A stretch of DNA of 38,732 bases from Arsenophonus sp045399315. GTDB lineage: Bacteria; Pseudomonadota; Gammaproteobacteria; Enterobacterales; Enterobacteriaceae. Below the pieces are notes generated by a model, which saw only the letters and a program-made list of their open reading frames with translations, did no database searches and was not told the origin of the DNA. How positions within the stretch are numbered: position 1 is the first letter of the stretch; every line of letters starts with the position of its first letter. Positions 1-9,334 of this stretch are shown here, one piece after another. Made by a program: the position numbers and the translations under genes. The stretch spans positions 1-38,732 of the forward strand of contig DAYVGO010000091.1 of assembly GCA_045399315.1 (NCBI GenBank), given 5' to 3'.

Positions 1-118
1 TATCATCATAAATATCTTTCCACTTCATTTTTGATATATCTGATATTCTTTGGCCAGTTATTCAAGCTATTTTCATTGCATTTGCTAGCCAATAATTTTC
101 ATCATTAATCATATCTAG
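1..118 (-). pseudogene. Phage integrase (tyrosine recombinase) remnant, open at window edge
   Basis: On the minus strand, the sequence continuing from the recT fragment reads WLANAMKIA, a stop, then ITGQRISDISKMKWKDI. This matches the region of lambda-type Int reading roughly WLRLAMELAVVTGQRVGDLCEMKW, which carries the first catalytic arginine (in TGQR). Tyrosine recombinases integrate and excise prophages. The match begins abruptly after recT codons, with no integrase N-terminus, and has an in-frame TGA, so this is debris fused to recT by a deletion. The rest lies beyond position 1. The family call is fairly safe; the exact phage type is not. Confidence 0.65.
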
Positions 119-309
119 ATCACATTCAGCCAACTCAGGCGTTTTGCGAATTTTAGTTGTTACTATTCTAGTCATATGATCAGGCGACATATGTCTAGGA
201 AGTGCAGCAGCTAATTGAGATTTCATGCTAGATTGATTAATGAATTTTGTATGACAGCTGTTTCTTTAGTTTTTTGTAAGTCTGATTGAGCAATAGGTGG
301 GTTAGTCAT
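119..309 (-). pseudogene. recT: RecT single-strand annealing protein, N-terminal remnant
   Basis: From an ATG at 307-309 the minus strand encodes MTNPPIAQSDLQKTK, close to the Rac prophage RecT start (MTKQPPIAKADLQKTQ). A frameshift follows, then a stretch with QLAAALPRHM and TTKIRKTPEL, matching RecT residues of about 40-70. RecT anneals single strands and works with the RecE exonuclease in phage recombination. Only about the first quarter is left; near position 118 the sequence changes into integrase. The start overlaps the recE stop by eight bases, the overlap I recall for Rac recE-recT. Clearly non-functional. Confidence 0.8.
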
Positions 310-619
310 TTCTTAATTCCTTGGTGTAGTAGGGTAGTGATAGGGTGTGAAGTCCTGACCATTCGTCGTTTTTTTAGCATTCCAAATAGGTTCTTAAGTT
401 ATTTTTATATACAATTCTTCCTGTTTCTTTAGCCTGATCATCCATAATAAAAATACGGACAAGATAACGGCTACAATTTACGGTTGTATTGATAACTAAA
501 AATACAAAGACAGGCGCTTGACTGATAACCATCAGAGTTGAAAGCATCCCGAACGTGATAACGGTGGTCATAAAAACTTCTATCAAATTTCTCAATATCA
601 GCTGTGTAAAGTCTGTCAT
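302..619 (-). pseudogene. recE: RecE exonuclease (exonuclease VIII), C-terminal remnant
   Basis: Two minus-strand frames join to give the end of a RecE-type nuclease. One frame has TADIEKFDRSFYDHRYHV and DAFNSDGY. After a frameshift near 525 comes QAPVFVFLVINTT, then MDDQAKETGR, a TAA near 378 (after YLEC), and finally NDEWSGLHTLSLP and the end KELRND. E. coli Rac RecE ends in a very similar way (about TDEWPAIKTLSLP to KEYAND). RecE degrades one strand of linear duplex DNA so that RecT can anneal the other. The 81-residue open frame at 374-619 looks like a small membrane protein but is the wrong frame for its first half. Upstream of about 620 I can no longer follow RecE. Confidence 0.75.
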
Positions 620-1151
620 GGCTGACTAATGGTATTTCACCGAATAATAGATTTGTTTATGGATTATTATTTTATTTTGAGTAAGTTTTCCTAATAAAGT
701 AAAGATAATGTGGCTGGCAAAAATGGTCATTGTATTGTCCGTAGTGTTAGTACCGTTGTTAATGATTATAATGCGATAAACATTCACCAATTGAGAGAAA
801 TGGGGCAAACGCATAATGGTGTTTATCAATATTTAAATAAGTGTATAGATCATTTAAATAATAAATTAACCCCTAGTATTGCATCTACTAAAGCGATATC
901 AAGTATTACACAAGGCTATCAACCTAATTCAAACTTAGCCGGTGTTGCTGTAAGTAGTTATTCATATCTGTTATCTACCTTTAAAAATTAAGTTTATTGG
1001 TGGTTAGAATATTGACAGACTAGAAATAAGTTAAATTTTTGTCTAGCAAAAGATAATCTTAATATAATGAATATTATACTTTTAATAATAAATAATTATC
1101 TATAAACAATTTTTACTAAATGTGATATATATTATTCGTTAGGTAGAGGGA
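620..1151. other. AT-rich stretch without a supportable gene
   Basis: Between the recE remnant and the small gene at 1152 there is one open frame on the plus strand (710-991, 93 codons, GTG start, no clear ribosome binding site) and a shorter one on the minus strand (626-829). Neither resembles a family I know, and they overlap. This may be prophage debris too decayed to name. Confidence 0.4.
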
Positions 1152-1376
1152 TTAACTAGTTTTTTGTAACGAGTCTTGTATTGTCATTTCAATGGTAATT
1201 TTGACTAGTGCGTTGCCTTGTATCAATATCGTACCGTTTTTATACAAATAGATGTTAACTCCTTGCGGTAGCTTATAGCAAAAACAATATCCTTTTGAGA
1301 TTGATTCTATTTTACCCAAACCGCATTCAGCTAAAAAATTAGAAAAGGTATCAAAGCCATATGGATATTTTAACAT
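1152..1376 (-). CDS. Small hypothetical protein, 74 aa
   Basis: I do not recognise this gene. The start chosen is the ATG at 1374-1376: a strong GAGAGG Shine-Dalgarno lies eight bases upstream (1385-1390), so the in-frame GTG at 1383-1385 is part of the ribosome site rather than the start. The protein has no signal peptide or membrane segment. It has three cysteines in its first half and a central strand-rich stretch VNIYLYKNGTILIQGN. That stretch resembles the short YxxGTxxxQG beta element in some TBP-like nucleic-acid-binding domains (for example N-terminal parts of RNase HIII or RnlA), but this is only a visual likeness. It sits alone in AT-rich DNA next to prophage debris, so it may be phage-derived or the stub of a larger gene. 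Confidence 0.5.
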   Translation of the reverse strand: MLKYPYGFDTFSNFLAECGLGKIESISKGYCFCYKLPQGVNIYLYKNGTILIQGNALVKITIEMTIQDSLQKTS

Positions 1377-1824
1377 TGTTTTCACCTCTCTATAATCTTA
1401 CGTAATATTATTTAATCTACAGAATATAAAAAGTAGTTACAATTTTTTGCTAGAGAAATTGTGATCCTTAACCAATATTATTATGACAAATGTTAAATTT
1501 AATATTATTTTTCCACTTAATAATATTATTCGCTAACTAGCAACATTGATAGTTAAATTATTAAATAATTAAGTTATATTATTATTAATTTTTTATTTAG
1601 TTTTAGCATTATTATTAATTTTATATATATCTACTATATTTGGCTTTTTATTGCAAATAGATGTTATCTAATCACAAAATTTTTCGCATAAAGCTTAAAT
1701 AAACTAAAATATTTATATTATTTAGTAAAATTAATAACTATAAACAGTGATACAGAGTTAGTATTTATCACAGTCAACATTTTTATTATTAATAACACTA
1801 CTATATTTAATTAAACCACCTCAA
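1377..1824. other. AT-rich intergenic stretch
   Basis: About 450 bases of very AT-rich sequence between the small gene and the fbaB pseudogene. It contains only short open frames and no repeat or hairpin that I could support, apart from the ribosome binding site of the small gene at its left end. Confidence 0.5.
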
Positions 1825-2745
1825 TTAAGCAATGGTTATTTTTTTATTTAAATAAACATCTCATACGGCATTTATAAGTTCAATCCCCTCTTTCATCGAT
1901 TTTTTAAACGCTTTTCTACCAAGAATTAATCCCATACCACCTGCCCGTTTATTGATCAGTGCAGTACGAACTGACTCTTTCAGATCATTTGAACCGGTAG
2001 GGTAACGCCGCCCGAATTAATCAAGCCAGCACGACCCATATAGCAATTTGCTAATTGATATCTCACTAAGTCAATCGGATGAGTGGTTGTCAAATTGGTA
2101 TATACCCATTCATCAGTATGGCCAAAGCTGATAGCCTGATAGCCACCATTATTCTCCGCCATTTTTTGTTTAATGATGTCAGCACCAATCGTTGCCGCCA
2201 AATGGTTGGCATGGCCAGTTAGATTAGCACTAGTATAATAATCATTTTTTCTTTTTTGAAAGGCTGAATTTTGTAAATAGGCCCATAGTACCGTCACCAT
2301 ACCGAGTTCATGAGCGCGTTCAAAAGCGACTGAAATTTCTTCAATCTGATGGCGGCACTCTGCTGAACCATAGTAAATGGTAGCACCAATCGCAACCACA
2401 CCCATGCCAAAAGCTTGCTCGACACTTATGTAAAGCGTTTGATCATATTGGGTTGGATAACTGAGTGTTTTATTATGATTAAGTTTTGCTAAAATGATAT
2501 CTTATGCGCATAACAACATGAAACTACGGCTAATATACCAAAAGGTAGCCGCTGCCAGCTAGCCTGCCGTGATCAAACAGAGTTTGCATTGAGCGTAATA
2601 CTGGGTTTGGGCGGTTATTATTTATCATGACACAATCGATAAAGTCGTTACCAGGTAGATATAATTTTTCTTTGGCGATGGTTTAGCAGCGATGTTGTAA
2701 TAGATTGTCGGCATTAGAGCCTAGCAATGTCTCGATATCGGTCAT
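1825..2745 (-). pseudogene. fbaB: Class I fructose-bisphosphate aldolase FbaB, degraded
   Basis: The minus strand from an ATG at 2743-2745 reads MTDIETLLGSNADNLLQHRC and then TAA at codon 21 (2683-2685). The frame continues with FbaB residues (LYLPGNDF, RLAGSGY), then a TAG. Roughly 50 codons that should follow are missing, including the conserved DQGVEHS region. The middle is readable for 141 codons (1980-2405: AHELGMVTVLWAYLQNSAF, AATIGADIIKQKMAENNGGY, CYMGRAGLINSGG). A frameshift near 1985 leads to NKRAGGMGLILGRKAFKKS and a further stop near the end. FbaB is the DhnA-type Schiff-base aldolase, used mainly in gluconeogenesis. In E. coli it lies not far from the mdt-bae-yegQ block, so the position is ancestral. 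Confidence 0.92.
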
Positions 2746-2822
2746 CAGTTACTCCCCTATATGGACGATATGTTTGATTGTTATTTATTATAATTTGAAT
2801 AACAAGCTACATTGCTTTAGTT

Positions 2823-2847
2823 AAGTGAAGTGAAGTGAATCACTTCA
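2823..2847. repeat. Palindrome with short tandem repeat upstream of fbaB
   Basis: Three direct copies of a GTGAA-type unit (2823-2838) run into a near-perfect palindrome, TGAAGTGA at 2831-2838 and TCACTTCA at 2840-2847, around one base. It lies about 85 bases upstream of the fbaB start on that gene's promoter side. It has the symmetry of an operator. The TGAA...TTCA ends recall Cra (FruR) sites, but the centre does not fit, so I do not assign a regulator. Confidence 0.35.
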
Positions 2848-2969
2848 GTTTAATTTTAGTTGTGGGATTTGTTAAATAATTTGCATTAAAGTTTGTTAAC
2901 TATTGAATGTTATTTTGCATAAAATATCTGGTAGAAAGAATAGTAATTTTTTAACCAGCAAAAGAAAAA

Positions 2970-2995
2970 GCTAACTCAAGGGAGATTGAGTTAGC
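2970..2995 (-). terminator. Rho-independent terminator downstream of trhP
   Basis: A perfect 10-bp inverted repeat (GCTAACTCAA / TTGAGTTAGC) with a 6-base loop. Read on the minus strand it is followed by TTTTTCTTTT. It lies about 220 bases beyond the trhP stop and would end transcripts coming from the mdt-bae-trhP side. Confidence 0.8.
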
Positions 2996-3216
2996 GAAGA
3001 AGGTGGTTCCTAGTCTTACTATTAATTTTCTAGTTCTACATTTTTCAGTAATTATCATATGATAATAAATAGTGTGTTGCTGTGATCTAATACATAAAAA
3101 TGGCATTTTTTTCTTAAATTATACACTTGTATTACTGTTATCCAATTTAGATAAAATTGCTAACAAAATGTTTATAACTAAAGCCAACCTACTACTGCTT
3201 GCTTTAGTTATTGAGC

Positions 3217-4599
3217 TTATTTTATCATTTGCCTATGTTGCTTGCCATGTGGGTTTCTGGTTGTTGTTCCAGCTAAGTTATTAATTAATAGCGCAAAATG
3301 CAGATCAACATCCTCAGGAATAGGTAAATAAACTTTATAGCCATTACCTGGAGCAACTTGAATAGGTTGGTTTTTTTTATCAACTAAGTTAGATAAGGTA
3401 AATTGGATATTACCTGCTGGTGTCATCAATTCTAAATTATCGCCAACACAAAATTTATTTTTTACATCCACTTCAGCCAGTCCATTTTGGCGTTCGCCAG
3501 TAAATTCACCTACAAATTGTTGACTATCAGATACTGAATAACCATATTCATAGGTTTGGTATGCATCATGGGTATGACGGCGTAAAAAGCCTTCGGTGTA
3601 GCCTCTGTGAGCTAAACCTTCTAATGTGGTTAATAATGTGGGATCGAAAGGTTTACCTGCTACGGCATCGTCAATGGCACGACGATAAACTTGGGCTGTT
3701 CGAGCGCAGTAGTAAAAGGATTTTGTCCGTCCTTCGATTTTTAGTGAATGAACACCGAGGTGAGTCAGGTGTTCAACATGTTCAATAGCACGTAGATCTT
3801 TTGAATTCATAATATAGGTGCCATGTTCATCTTCAAAGGCGGTCATATATTCACCAGGACGTTTTGTTTCTTCAATTAAAAAAACTTTGTCGGTCGGTTG
3901 TCCACTGCCTAGTGTAGGGTGAATATTTTTTATCGTGATCGGTTGGTGTTGATGAACAATATTACCTATTATGTCTTCTTTTCCTTCCTGCACTTTATAT
4001 TCCCAACGGCAAGCGTTGGTACACGTACCTTGATTGGGATCTCGCTTGTTAATATAACCGGAGAGTAAGCAACGGCCAGAATAAGCCATACAAAGCGCAC
4101 CATGAACAAAAACTTCTAATTCAATATCTGGCACTTGTTGGCGAATTTCAGCAATTTCTTCAATTGAGAGCTCACGTGACAGGATAATTCGACTTAATCC
4201 CATTTGTTGCCAAAATTTTACTGTTGCCCAATTAACGGCATTGGATTGGACCGAAAGATGGATCTCCATTGCCGGAAACGTTTCTTTTACTAACATAATG
4301 AGGCCGGGATCGGACATAATCAAAGCATCCGGCTGCATTTCAATAACCGGGGTAAGATCACGAATGAAAGTTTTTAATTTAGCATTATGCGGTGTAATAT
4401 TAACCACTACATAGAAACGTTTTCCCATTTCATGGGCTTCTTTAATCCCTTTAGCTAAATTTTTATGATTGAATTCGTTGTTACGAACACGAAGACTATA
4501 GCGAGGTTGTCCAGCATAAACAGCATCAGCGCCATAAGCAAACGCATAACGCATGTTCTTTAGGGCACCTGCAGGAGAAAGTAATTCTGGCGTAAACAT
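3217..4599 (-). CDS. trhP: tRNA uridine 5-hydroxylation protein TrhP (YegQ, peptidase U32 family)
   Basis: 460 residues, similar to E. coli TrhP/YegQ (about 453) along the whole length, from LLSPAGALKNMRYAFAYGAD to TTRNPHGK. The U32 signature is intact (EVFVHGALCMAYSGRC), and Cys170, Cys177, Cys193 and Cys197 form the cysteine cluster expected to bind an iron-sulfur cluster. From the family, TrhP is the prephenate-dependent enzyme that hydroxylates U34 of tRNAs to ho5U, the precursor of cmo5U, which helps decode wobble codons. It is not a protease despite the family name. It follows baeR with a 125-base gap, as in E. coli apart from yegP, which is missing here. The last seven residues (QHRQMIK) are an extra tail. 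No lesions seen. Confidence 0.95.
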   Translation of the reverse strand: MFTPELLSPAGALKNMRYAFAYGADAVYAGQPRYSLRVRNNEFNHKNLAKGIKEAHEMGKRFYVVVNITPHNAKLKTFIRDLTPVIEMQPDALIMSDPGLIMLVKETFPAMEIHLSVQSNAVNWATVKFWQQMGLSRIILSRELSIEEIAEIRQQVPDIELEVFVHGALCMAYSGRCLLSGYINKRDPNQGTCTNACRWEYKVQEGKEDIIGNIVHQHQPITIKNIHPTLGSGQPTDKVFLIEETKRPGEYMTAFEDEHGTYIMNSKDLRAIEHVEHLTHLGVHSLKIEGRTKSFYYCARTAQVYRRAIDDAVAGKPFDPTLLTTLEGLAHRGYTEGFLRRHTHDAYQTYEYGYSVSDSQQFVGEFTGERQNGLAEVDVKNKFCVGDNLELMTPAGNIQFTLSNLVDKKNQPIQVAPGNGYKVYLPIPEDVDLHFALLINNLAGTTTRNPHGKQHRQMIK

Positions 4600-4724
4600 G
4601 ATAAGTTCTCAATCTGATAACAAGTCAGTACTTATTCTTAATCGGATAAGTTTTTAATTTGTTAATTCTAACCCCTTATGTTACGAAATCCAAATAAATC
4701 AGCCATGATATTGGCAAAATTTAA

Positions 4725-5417
4725 TTAAACCAGTTCCCAACTATAACCTAAACCATATACTGAACGAATAAATTGTCGTTCTTTATCTAATAGTTCCAAT
4801 TTGCGGTGTAAGTTTTTGATATGACTATCAATGGTGTGATCAGTAACAATACGATAATCATCGTAGAGATTATTCAATAGCTTATCACGGGAAAAAACTT
4901 TACCAGGGTGTCGGAACAAAAATTTTAATAACCGAAATTCAGCCGGAGTTAATTCAATGGTTTGATTTTGATAATGTGTCTGATAGGCAGCTTCATCAAT
5001 GATTAAATTATAGGATCGATTTTGTGATTTAGTTGGTTGGTAACAATGGCGTAAAATGGTTTTAATTTTGGCGATCACTTCACGTGGACTAAAAGGTTTA
5101 CAGATATAGTCATCGGCACCAATTTCTAACCCAACTAAGTGATCTATTTCTTCAGTTTTAGCCGTAACAATGATAATAGAAACATCTGAAAATTGGCGTA
5201 ATTGATGGCAAATAGCTAAGTCGTCTACGTCTGGCAACATAAGATCAAGTAAAATCAGATCAGCAGGAGAATATTTTACTTGGTTAATAAAAGCATTACT
5301 GTCTAGTAACCAGTCACTTTGAAAACCTGCCACTTGAAGATAATCAACTAACAGTTAGCCTAACTTTGGTTCATCTTCAACAACTAAAATACGGTAGCAG
5401 TAATTATTGAGACTCAT
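4725..5417 (-). pseudogene. baeR: Response regulator BaeR with early in-frame stop
   Basis: The ATG at 5415-5417 overlaps the baeS stop. It begins YRILVVEDEPKLG and then meets TAA (5355-5357) at codon 21, where E. coli BaeR has Gln, so a CAA-to-TAA change is likely. The rest is open to the end. It includes the phosphoacceptor Asp (DLMLPD, about residue 58), the conserved TAK and KPFSPREV, and a complete OmpR/PhoB winged-helix domain (ELTPAEFRLLKFL, TIDSHIKNLHRKL, YGLGYSW). Full-length BaeR activates mdtABC and spy under envelope stress. A restart at a GTG (5331-5333) would give 202 residues lacking the acidic pocket Glu14-Asp15, but with the DNA-binding domain. I call it a pseudogene, with readthrough or restart not excluded. 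Confidence 0.85.
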
Positions 5418-6260
5418 ACCTTTTGGCTTTTATGATGATTGTTTAATGGTAATTCTATGCTAATTTTTACCCCACCTAAAGAGGAAGCTGAAGCGTTTAT
5501 TTTGCCACCATGGGCTTCAACGACATTATAACAAATTGCTAAGCCAAGCCCTGTCCTCCCACTAGCGTGGTTACGAGAACTCTCTACCCTATAAAATCGC
5601 TCAAAGATTAATAGGTATTGATGAGCCAATAAGCCTGGGGCGCTATCCTGCCAGATGAGATAAAGGTTGGTCAGCTATAAAACCCTGTATAATCAGGGTG
5701 CCAGGTGAGGCAGTATAACGTAAGCTGTTTGCCATAAATTATTAAATAATTGAGCTAACCGATCAGGATCAGCATATATAGTAATTACGAAGAGAACTAG
5801 AAGCAATTTAGGATAGCGTTCGTGCTTTTCCCCCAACAACGAATTCATTCTGGTTATGATATATAACCGGTTTTTGAATAATGTCATCTTTGGTCGCAGG
5901 TAACTTGGCCACGACCTGAAAGCCTGGTCATATTATGATCGACAATCCACACTTGAGTACGCCAGCTTTTTGCTGAAGATTGAGTTGGCAGGTCATTTTC
6001 CTGTTCCAGGGTATTGATGAGCCGAGTCACAGCACGGCCATTATGTTGCAAAAATGTCCAATTACCGGTTTGTTGGTATTGTTCAGCGAGTTCTTGAGCA
6101 ATCAGGATAGTACGTAACTCATTTATTTGTCTAATATAACCAATAAAACCTTGTTCAAAACTTAATCTAATCCCCCAGTGCATGATAAAGACAATCAGCA
6201 GACAGAGGGTAAAGATAGCAAAAAAAGTTTACTGGTTGCACCACTAAAGCATATTTTCAT
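5414..6260 (-). pseudogene. baeS: Sensor histidine kinase BaeS, internally deleted
   Basis: The ATG (6258-6260) overlaps the mdtC stop, the usual operon coupling. An N-terminal membrane segment follows in two frames (MKICFSGATSKLF, then a frameshift to LCLLIVFIMHWGIRLSFEQGF), then periplasmic sequence with WRTQVWIVD. After that, about 190 residues are missing, including the second membrane helix, the HAMP domain and the phosphorylated-histidine (HELRTP) domain. Sequence resumes at YADPDRLAQLFNNL in the ATPase domain, breaks again near 5650, and ends with ERFYRVESSRN and GLGLAICYNVVEAHGG. Without the His domain the kinase cannot signal. In E. coli mdtD sits between mdtC and baeS; here it is gone without trace. 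Confidence 0.92.
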
Positions 6261-9200
6261 TCGCGTCTTGTTACTTTGCGCTTTTGTTGTAAATAGGTTT
6301 GTAGCTTATCGAATGCAAGATAAACCACTGGTGTAGTATAAAGTGTCAATATTTGACTAACAATCAAGCCACCAACAATGGTTATTCCTAAAGGTTGACG
6401 TAATTCCGCACCATCACCATTAGCTATTGCCAGTGGTAGCATGCCAAAAATTGCTGCGATAGTGGTCATTAATATGGGACGAAAACGCAATAAACTGGCT
6501 TTTAATATAGCATCATGCGTGCTGAGTATACCTTGCCTTTGTGCCTGAATAGCAAAATCTACCATAATGATGGCATTTTTTTTAACAATACCAATTAATA
6601 ACAAAATGCCAATCAGCGCAATTAAACTAAAAGGGATATTAAACAGCTCTAATGCTAATAAAGCACCTAAACCTGCTGACGGTAAGGTGGAAAGAATGGT
6701 TAATGGATGTATATAGCTTTCATAAAGGATGCCAAGGACAAGATACACTGTACCAATGGCGGCTATGATCAGAAATAATTGGCTTTTTAAGGTTTCTTGA
6801 AATATTTTGGCTGTTCCAGCAAATGTACTGCGTACAGTAGGTGGCACAGCTAATTGGATCATGGTCAGTTCTATCGCGTTAATGGCATCATTTAATGTAT
6901 AACCTTCATTAAGGTTAAACGAAATCGTTGATGAGGCAGATAATCCTTGATGATTAACACTTAATGGAGCATTGGTAGGTTGCCATTGAGCGAAAAAGGA
7001 AAGTGGAATTGGTTTGCCTTGTTTATTAATTACAAACATTTTTTCTAATGTACTGGCGTCTTGGGTATATTTAGGTGCAACTTCCATAATAACTTTATAT
7101 TGATTCATTGGTTGATAAATGGTGGAGATTTGTCGCTGGCCGAAGGCATCATTAAGTAAATTGTTGGCAGCTTTAATATTAATACTTAATTGTGCCATTT
7201 TGTCTCGATCGTAAATTATTGCCATTTCTGTACCTTTGTCTTCTTTATCAGAATTAACGTCAGTTATTTGAGGAAGCTGAGCCAGAGCTTTACGAACTTG
7301 TGGTTCCCACAAGCGTAATTCTTTGAGATCATCAGTAAGTAGTGTAAATTGATAGCTGGCAGATGCCTGACGTCCACCTGCTCGAATATCTTGCACTGGT
7401 ATAAGAAACAAGCTCGTGCCTGGTTCATTAGCCAATGTGTTTCGCAGTCGTTGAATAATTTGATTTATACTTTGTTTACGCTGACTAAGAGGCTTTAAAG
7501 AGATAAACATAAAACCGCTATTAATTCGGCTACCATCAATAAAACCAGTCACATTGTCAATACTAGGATCTTGTTCCATTAGGCTCATAAAACGGGTCAT
7601 TTTTGTTTTCATCGCTTGGAAAGAGATACTCTGATCAGCATGAATATAGCCTAACAATCGGCCAGTATCCTGTTCGGGGAAAAATGTTTTTGGGATACTG
7701 ATATAAAGATAAATGTTTAAACCGATAGTTGCGAGTAAAACCAATAACACATTACGTTGGTGAGCTAAGATCCAATTCAATGTGACACCGTAACTTTGTT
7801 GTATTTTTAATAATAGCCGGTCAAAGCCACTAATCTTATGGGTGCTATGTTTTTTTCTTCTTGTTAATAGATAAGCACACATCATGGGGGTAAGAGTAAG
7901 TGAGAAAAATAATGAGATCAAAATTGCTGTGGCTAAGGTGATGACAAATTCATGGAAAAAGCGACCGACTAAACCATCCATAAAGAGTAAAGGGATGAAA
8001 ACTGTGATTAAAGAGATACTCATTGACAAAACAGTAAAACCAACCTCACTAACACCAATAATAGCGGCTTTAGCTCGAGTTACACCATTTTCTATATGGC
8101 ACATAATATTTTCAATCACCACAATGACATCGTCGACGACGAAACCAGTTGCAACAGTTAATGCCATCAATGATAGATTATTAAGGCTAAAACCACATAG
8201 ATACATAGCTGTAAAGCTACCAATTAGCGAAACTGGCACCACAATGGCAGGAATAATTGTTGCTCTGCCAGAGCGTAAGAATAAGAAAACGACCAGGATC
8301 ACTAAACTGATTGCAATGACTAATGCTTGTTCAACTTCAATCAGGGAAGCACGAATTGTCGGGGTTCTATCTTGGGCAATGTTTAAATTAACACTAGCAG
8401 GTAGTATCTTACGGAGTTCAGGCAATTCTGCGCGAATACGATCGACAGTTGTGATGATATTGGCGCCGGCTTCTCGGCGAATGACTAAAATAACTGCTGG
8501 CTTACCGGCCACCATACCGGCAGTACGAATGTCCTGTACCGAGTCTTTGATATTAGCGACATCCTGTAGTCTAACCACAGAGTTATTATGGTAACGAACA
8601 ATAATCGGTTGATAATCGGCAGCAGTTTTTAATTCATCATTGGTTTTTATCTGCCAGAGTGACTGCTCATCATACAGGTAGCCTTGGGGACGACGGACAT
8701 TGGCATCATTAATCGCTTCTCTTACTGCATCAAGAGAGATCCCTTGATTAAATAATGCCGTTGGATTGAGCTCAATACGTACTGCTGGCAAAGAACCACC
8801 GCCGATAGAAACTTCACTGACACCGGCTATTTGTGCAATATGTTGAGCAAGTTGTGTTGAGGCGATGTCATATATTTCACCTATTCGGTAGCTATTTGAT
8901 GTTAATGTTAATATCATGATTGGCGCATCAGCCGGATTGGTTTTATAGTAACGTGGACGTGATGGCATCCCGGTAGGTAACAGACTTTGTGCTGCATTTA
9001 ACGCTGCTTGTACTTCTCTGGCGGCACTATCAATATTTTTATTCAGATCAAATTCCAGCGTAATATTGGTATTCCCTAACGAACTGTTGGAAGTCATTTC
9101 GTTAATGCCGGCAATTTGACCTAAAGCTCGCTCTAATGGTATGGCAACTGAAGAAGCCATAGTTTCGGGTGACGCACCAGGCATTGAAGCAGTTACTTTG

Positions 9201-9334
9201 ATAACTGGAAAGTCTACTTGCGGTAACGGTGAGATTGGCAGCAGCATAAAAGCAAAGACACCACATAAGGTAATTGCCAGGCTAAGTAGGGTGGTAGCGA
9301 CTGGACGTTTGATAAATAATGCGAATAGTTTCAC
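6257..9334 (-). CDS. mdtC: Multidrug RND transporter subunit MdtC
   Basis: 1025 residues, the length I recall for E. coli MdtC, intact. Layout: TM1 near 12-31, two periplasmic pore/docking halves (about 35-330 and 550-850), and TM2-6 and TM8-12 clusters. The proton-relay pair Asp401-Asp402 lies in TM4 (GFVVDDVIVVIEN). MdtB and MdtC form a heteromultimer in the inner membrane (2:1 in E. coli), which works with MdtA and TolC to expel novobiocin and bile-salt-like compounds. The ATG overlaps the mdtB stop by four bases (ATGA) and the stop overlaps the baeS start, so translation is coupled. Its preservation among dead regulators suggests selection for the pump. Confidence 0.96.
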   Translation of the reverse strand: MKLFALFIKRPVATTLLSLAITLCGVFAFMLLPISPLPQVDFPVIKVTASMPGASPETMASSVAIPLERALGQIAGINEMTSNSSLGNTNITLEFDLNKNIDSAAREVQAALNAAQSLLPTGMPSRPRYYKTNPADAPIMILTLTSNSYRIGEIYDIASTQLAQHIAQIAGVSEVSIGGGSLPAVRIELNPTALFNQGISLDAVREAINDANVRRPQGYLYDEQSLWQIKTNDELKTAADYQPIIVRYHNNSVVRLQDVANIKDSVQDIRTAGMVAGKPAVILVIRREAGANIITTVDRIRAELPELRKILPASVNLNIAQDRTPTIRASLIEVEQALVIAISLVILVVFLFLRSGRATIIPAIVVPVSLIGSFTAMYLCGFSLNNLSLMALTVATGFVVDDVIVVIENIMCHIENGVTRAKAAIIGVSEVGFTVLSMSISLITVFIPLLFMDGLVGRFFHEFVITLATAILISLFFSLTLTPMMCAYLLTRRKKHSTHKISGFDRLLLKIQQSYGVTLNWILAHQRNVLLVLLATIGLNIYLYISIPKTFFPEQDTGRLLGYIHADQSISFQAMKTKMTRFMSLMEQDPSIDNVTGFIDGSRINSGFMFISLKPLSQRKQSINQIIQRLRNTLANEPGTSLFLIPVQDIRAGGRQASASYQFTLLTDDLKELRLWEPQVRKALAQLPQITDVNSDKEDKGTEMAIIYDRDKMAQLSINIKAANNLLNDAFGQRQISTIYQPMNQYKVIMEVAPKYTQDASTLEKMFVINKQGKPIPLSFFAQWQPTNAPLSVNHQGLSASSTISFNLNEGYTLNDAINAIELTMIQLAVPPTVRSTFAGTAKIFQETLKSQLFLIIAAIGTVYLVLGILYESYIHPLTILSTLPSAGLGALLALELFNIPFSLIALIGILLLIGIVKKNAIIMVDFAIQAQRQGILSTHDAILKASLLRFRPILMTTIAAIFGMLPLAIANGDGAELRQPLGITIVGGLIVSQILTLYTTPVVYLAFDKLQTYLQQKRKVTRRE

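Noticed and set aside
374..619. 81-residue putative small membrane protein
   Set aside because: Its second half is the RecE C-terminus and its first half is a frameshifted version of RecE, which reads properly in the neighbouring frame.
710..991. 93-codon plus-strand open frame near the prophage remnant
   Set aside because: GTG start without a ribosome site, no recognisable family, and it overlaps another open frame. Too weak to call as a gene.
3072..3284. 70-codon hydrophobic open frame on the plus strand
   Set aside because: It overlaps the end of trhP on the other strand and has no ribosome site. The hydrophobicity comes from AT-rich intergenic DNA.
7884..8594. A 236-codon open frame on the plus strand opposite mdtC
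   Set aside because: It lies wholly antisense to intact mdtC, has no ribosome site and resembles nothing. Its Thr/Ile/Lys-rich composition is what the reverse of a membrane-protein gene gives.
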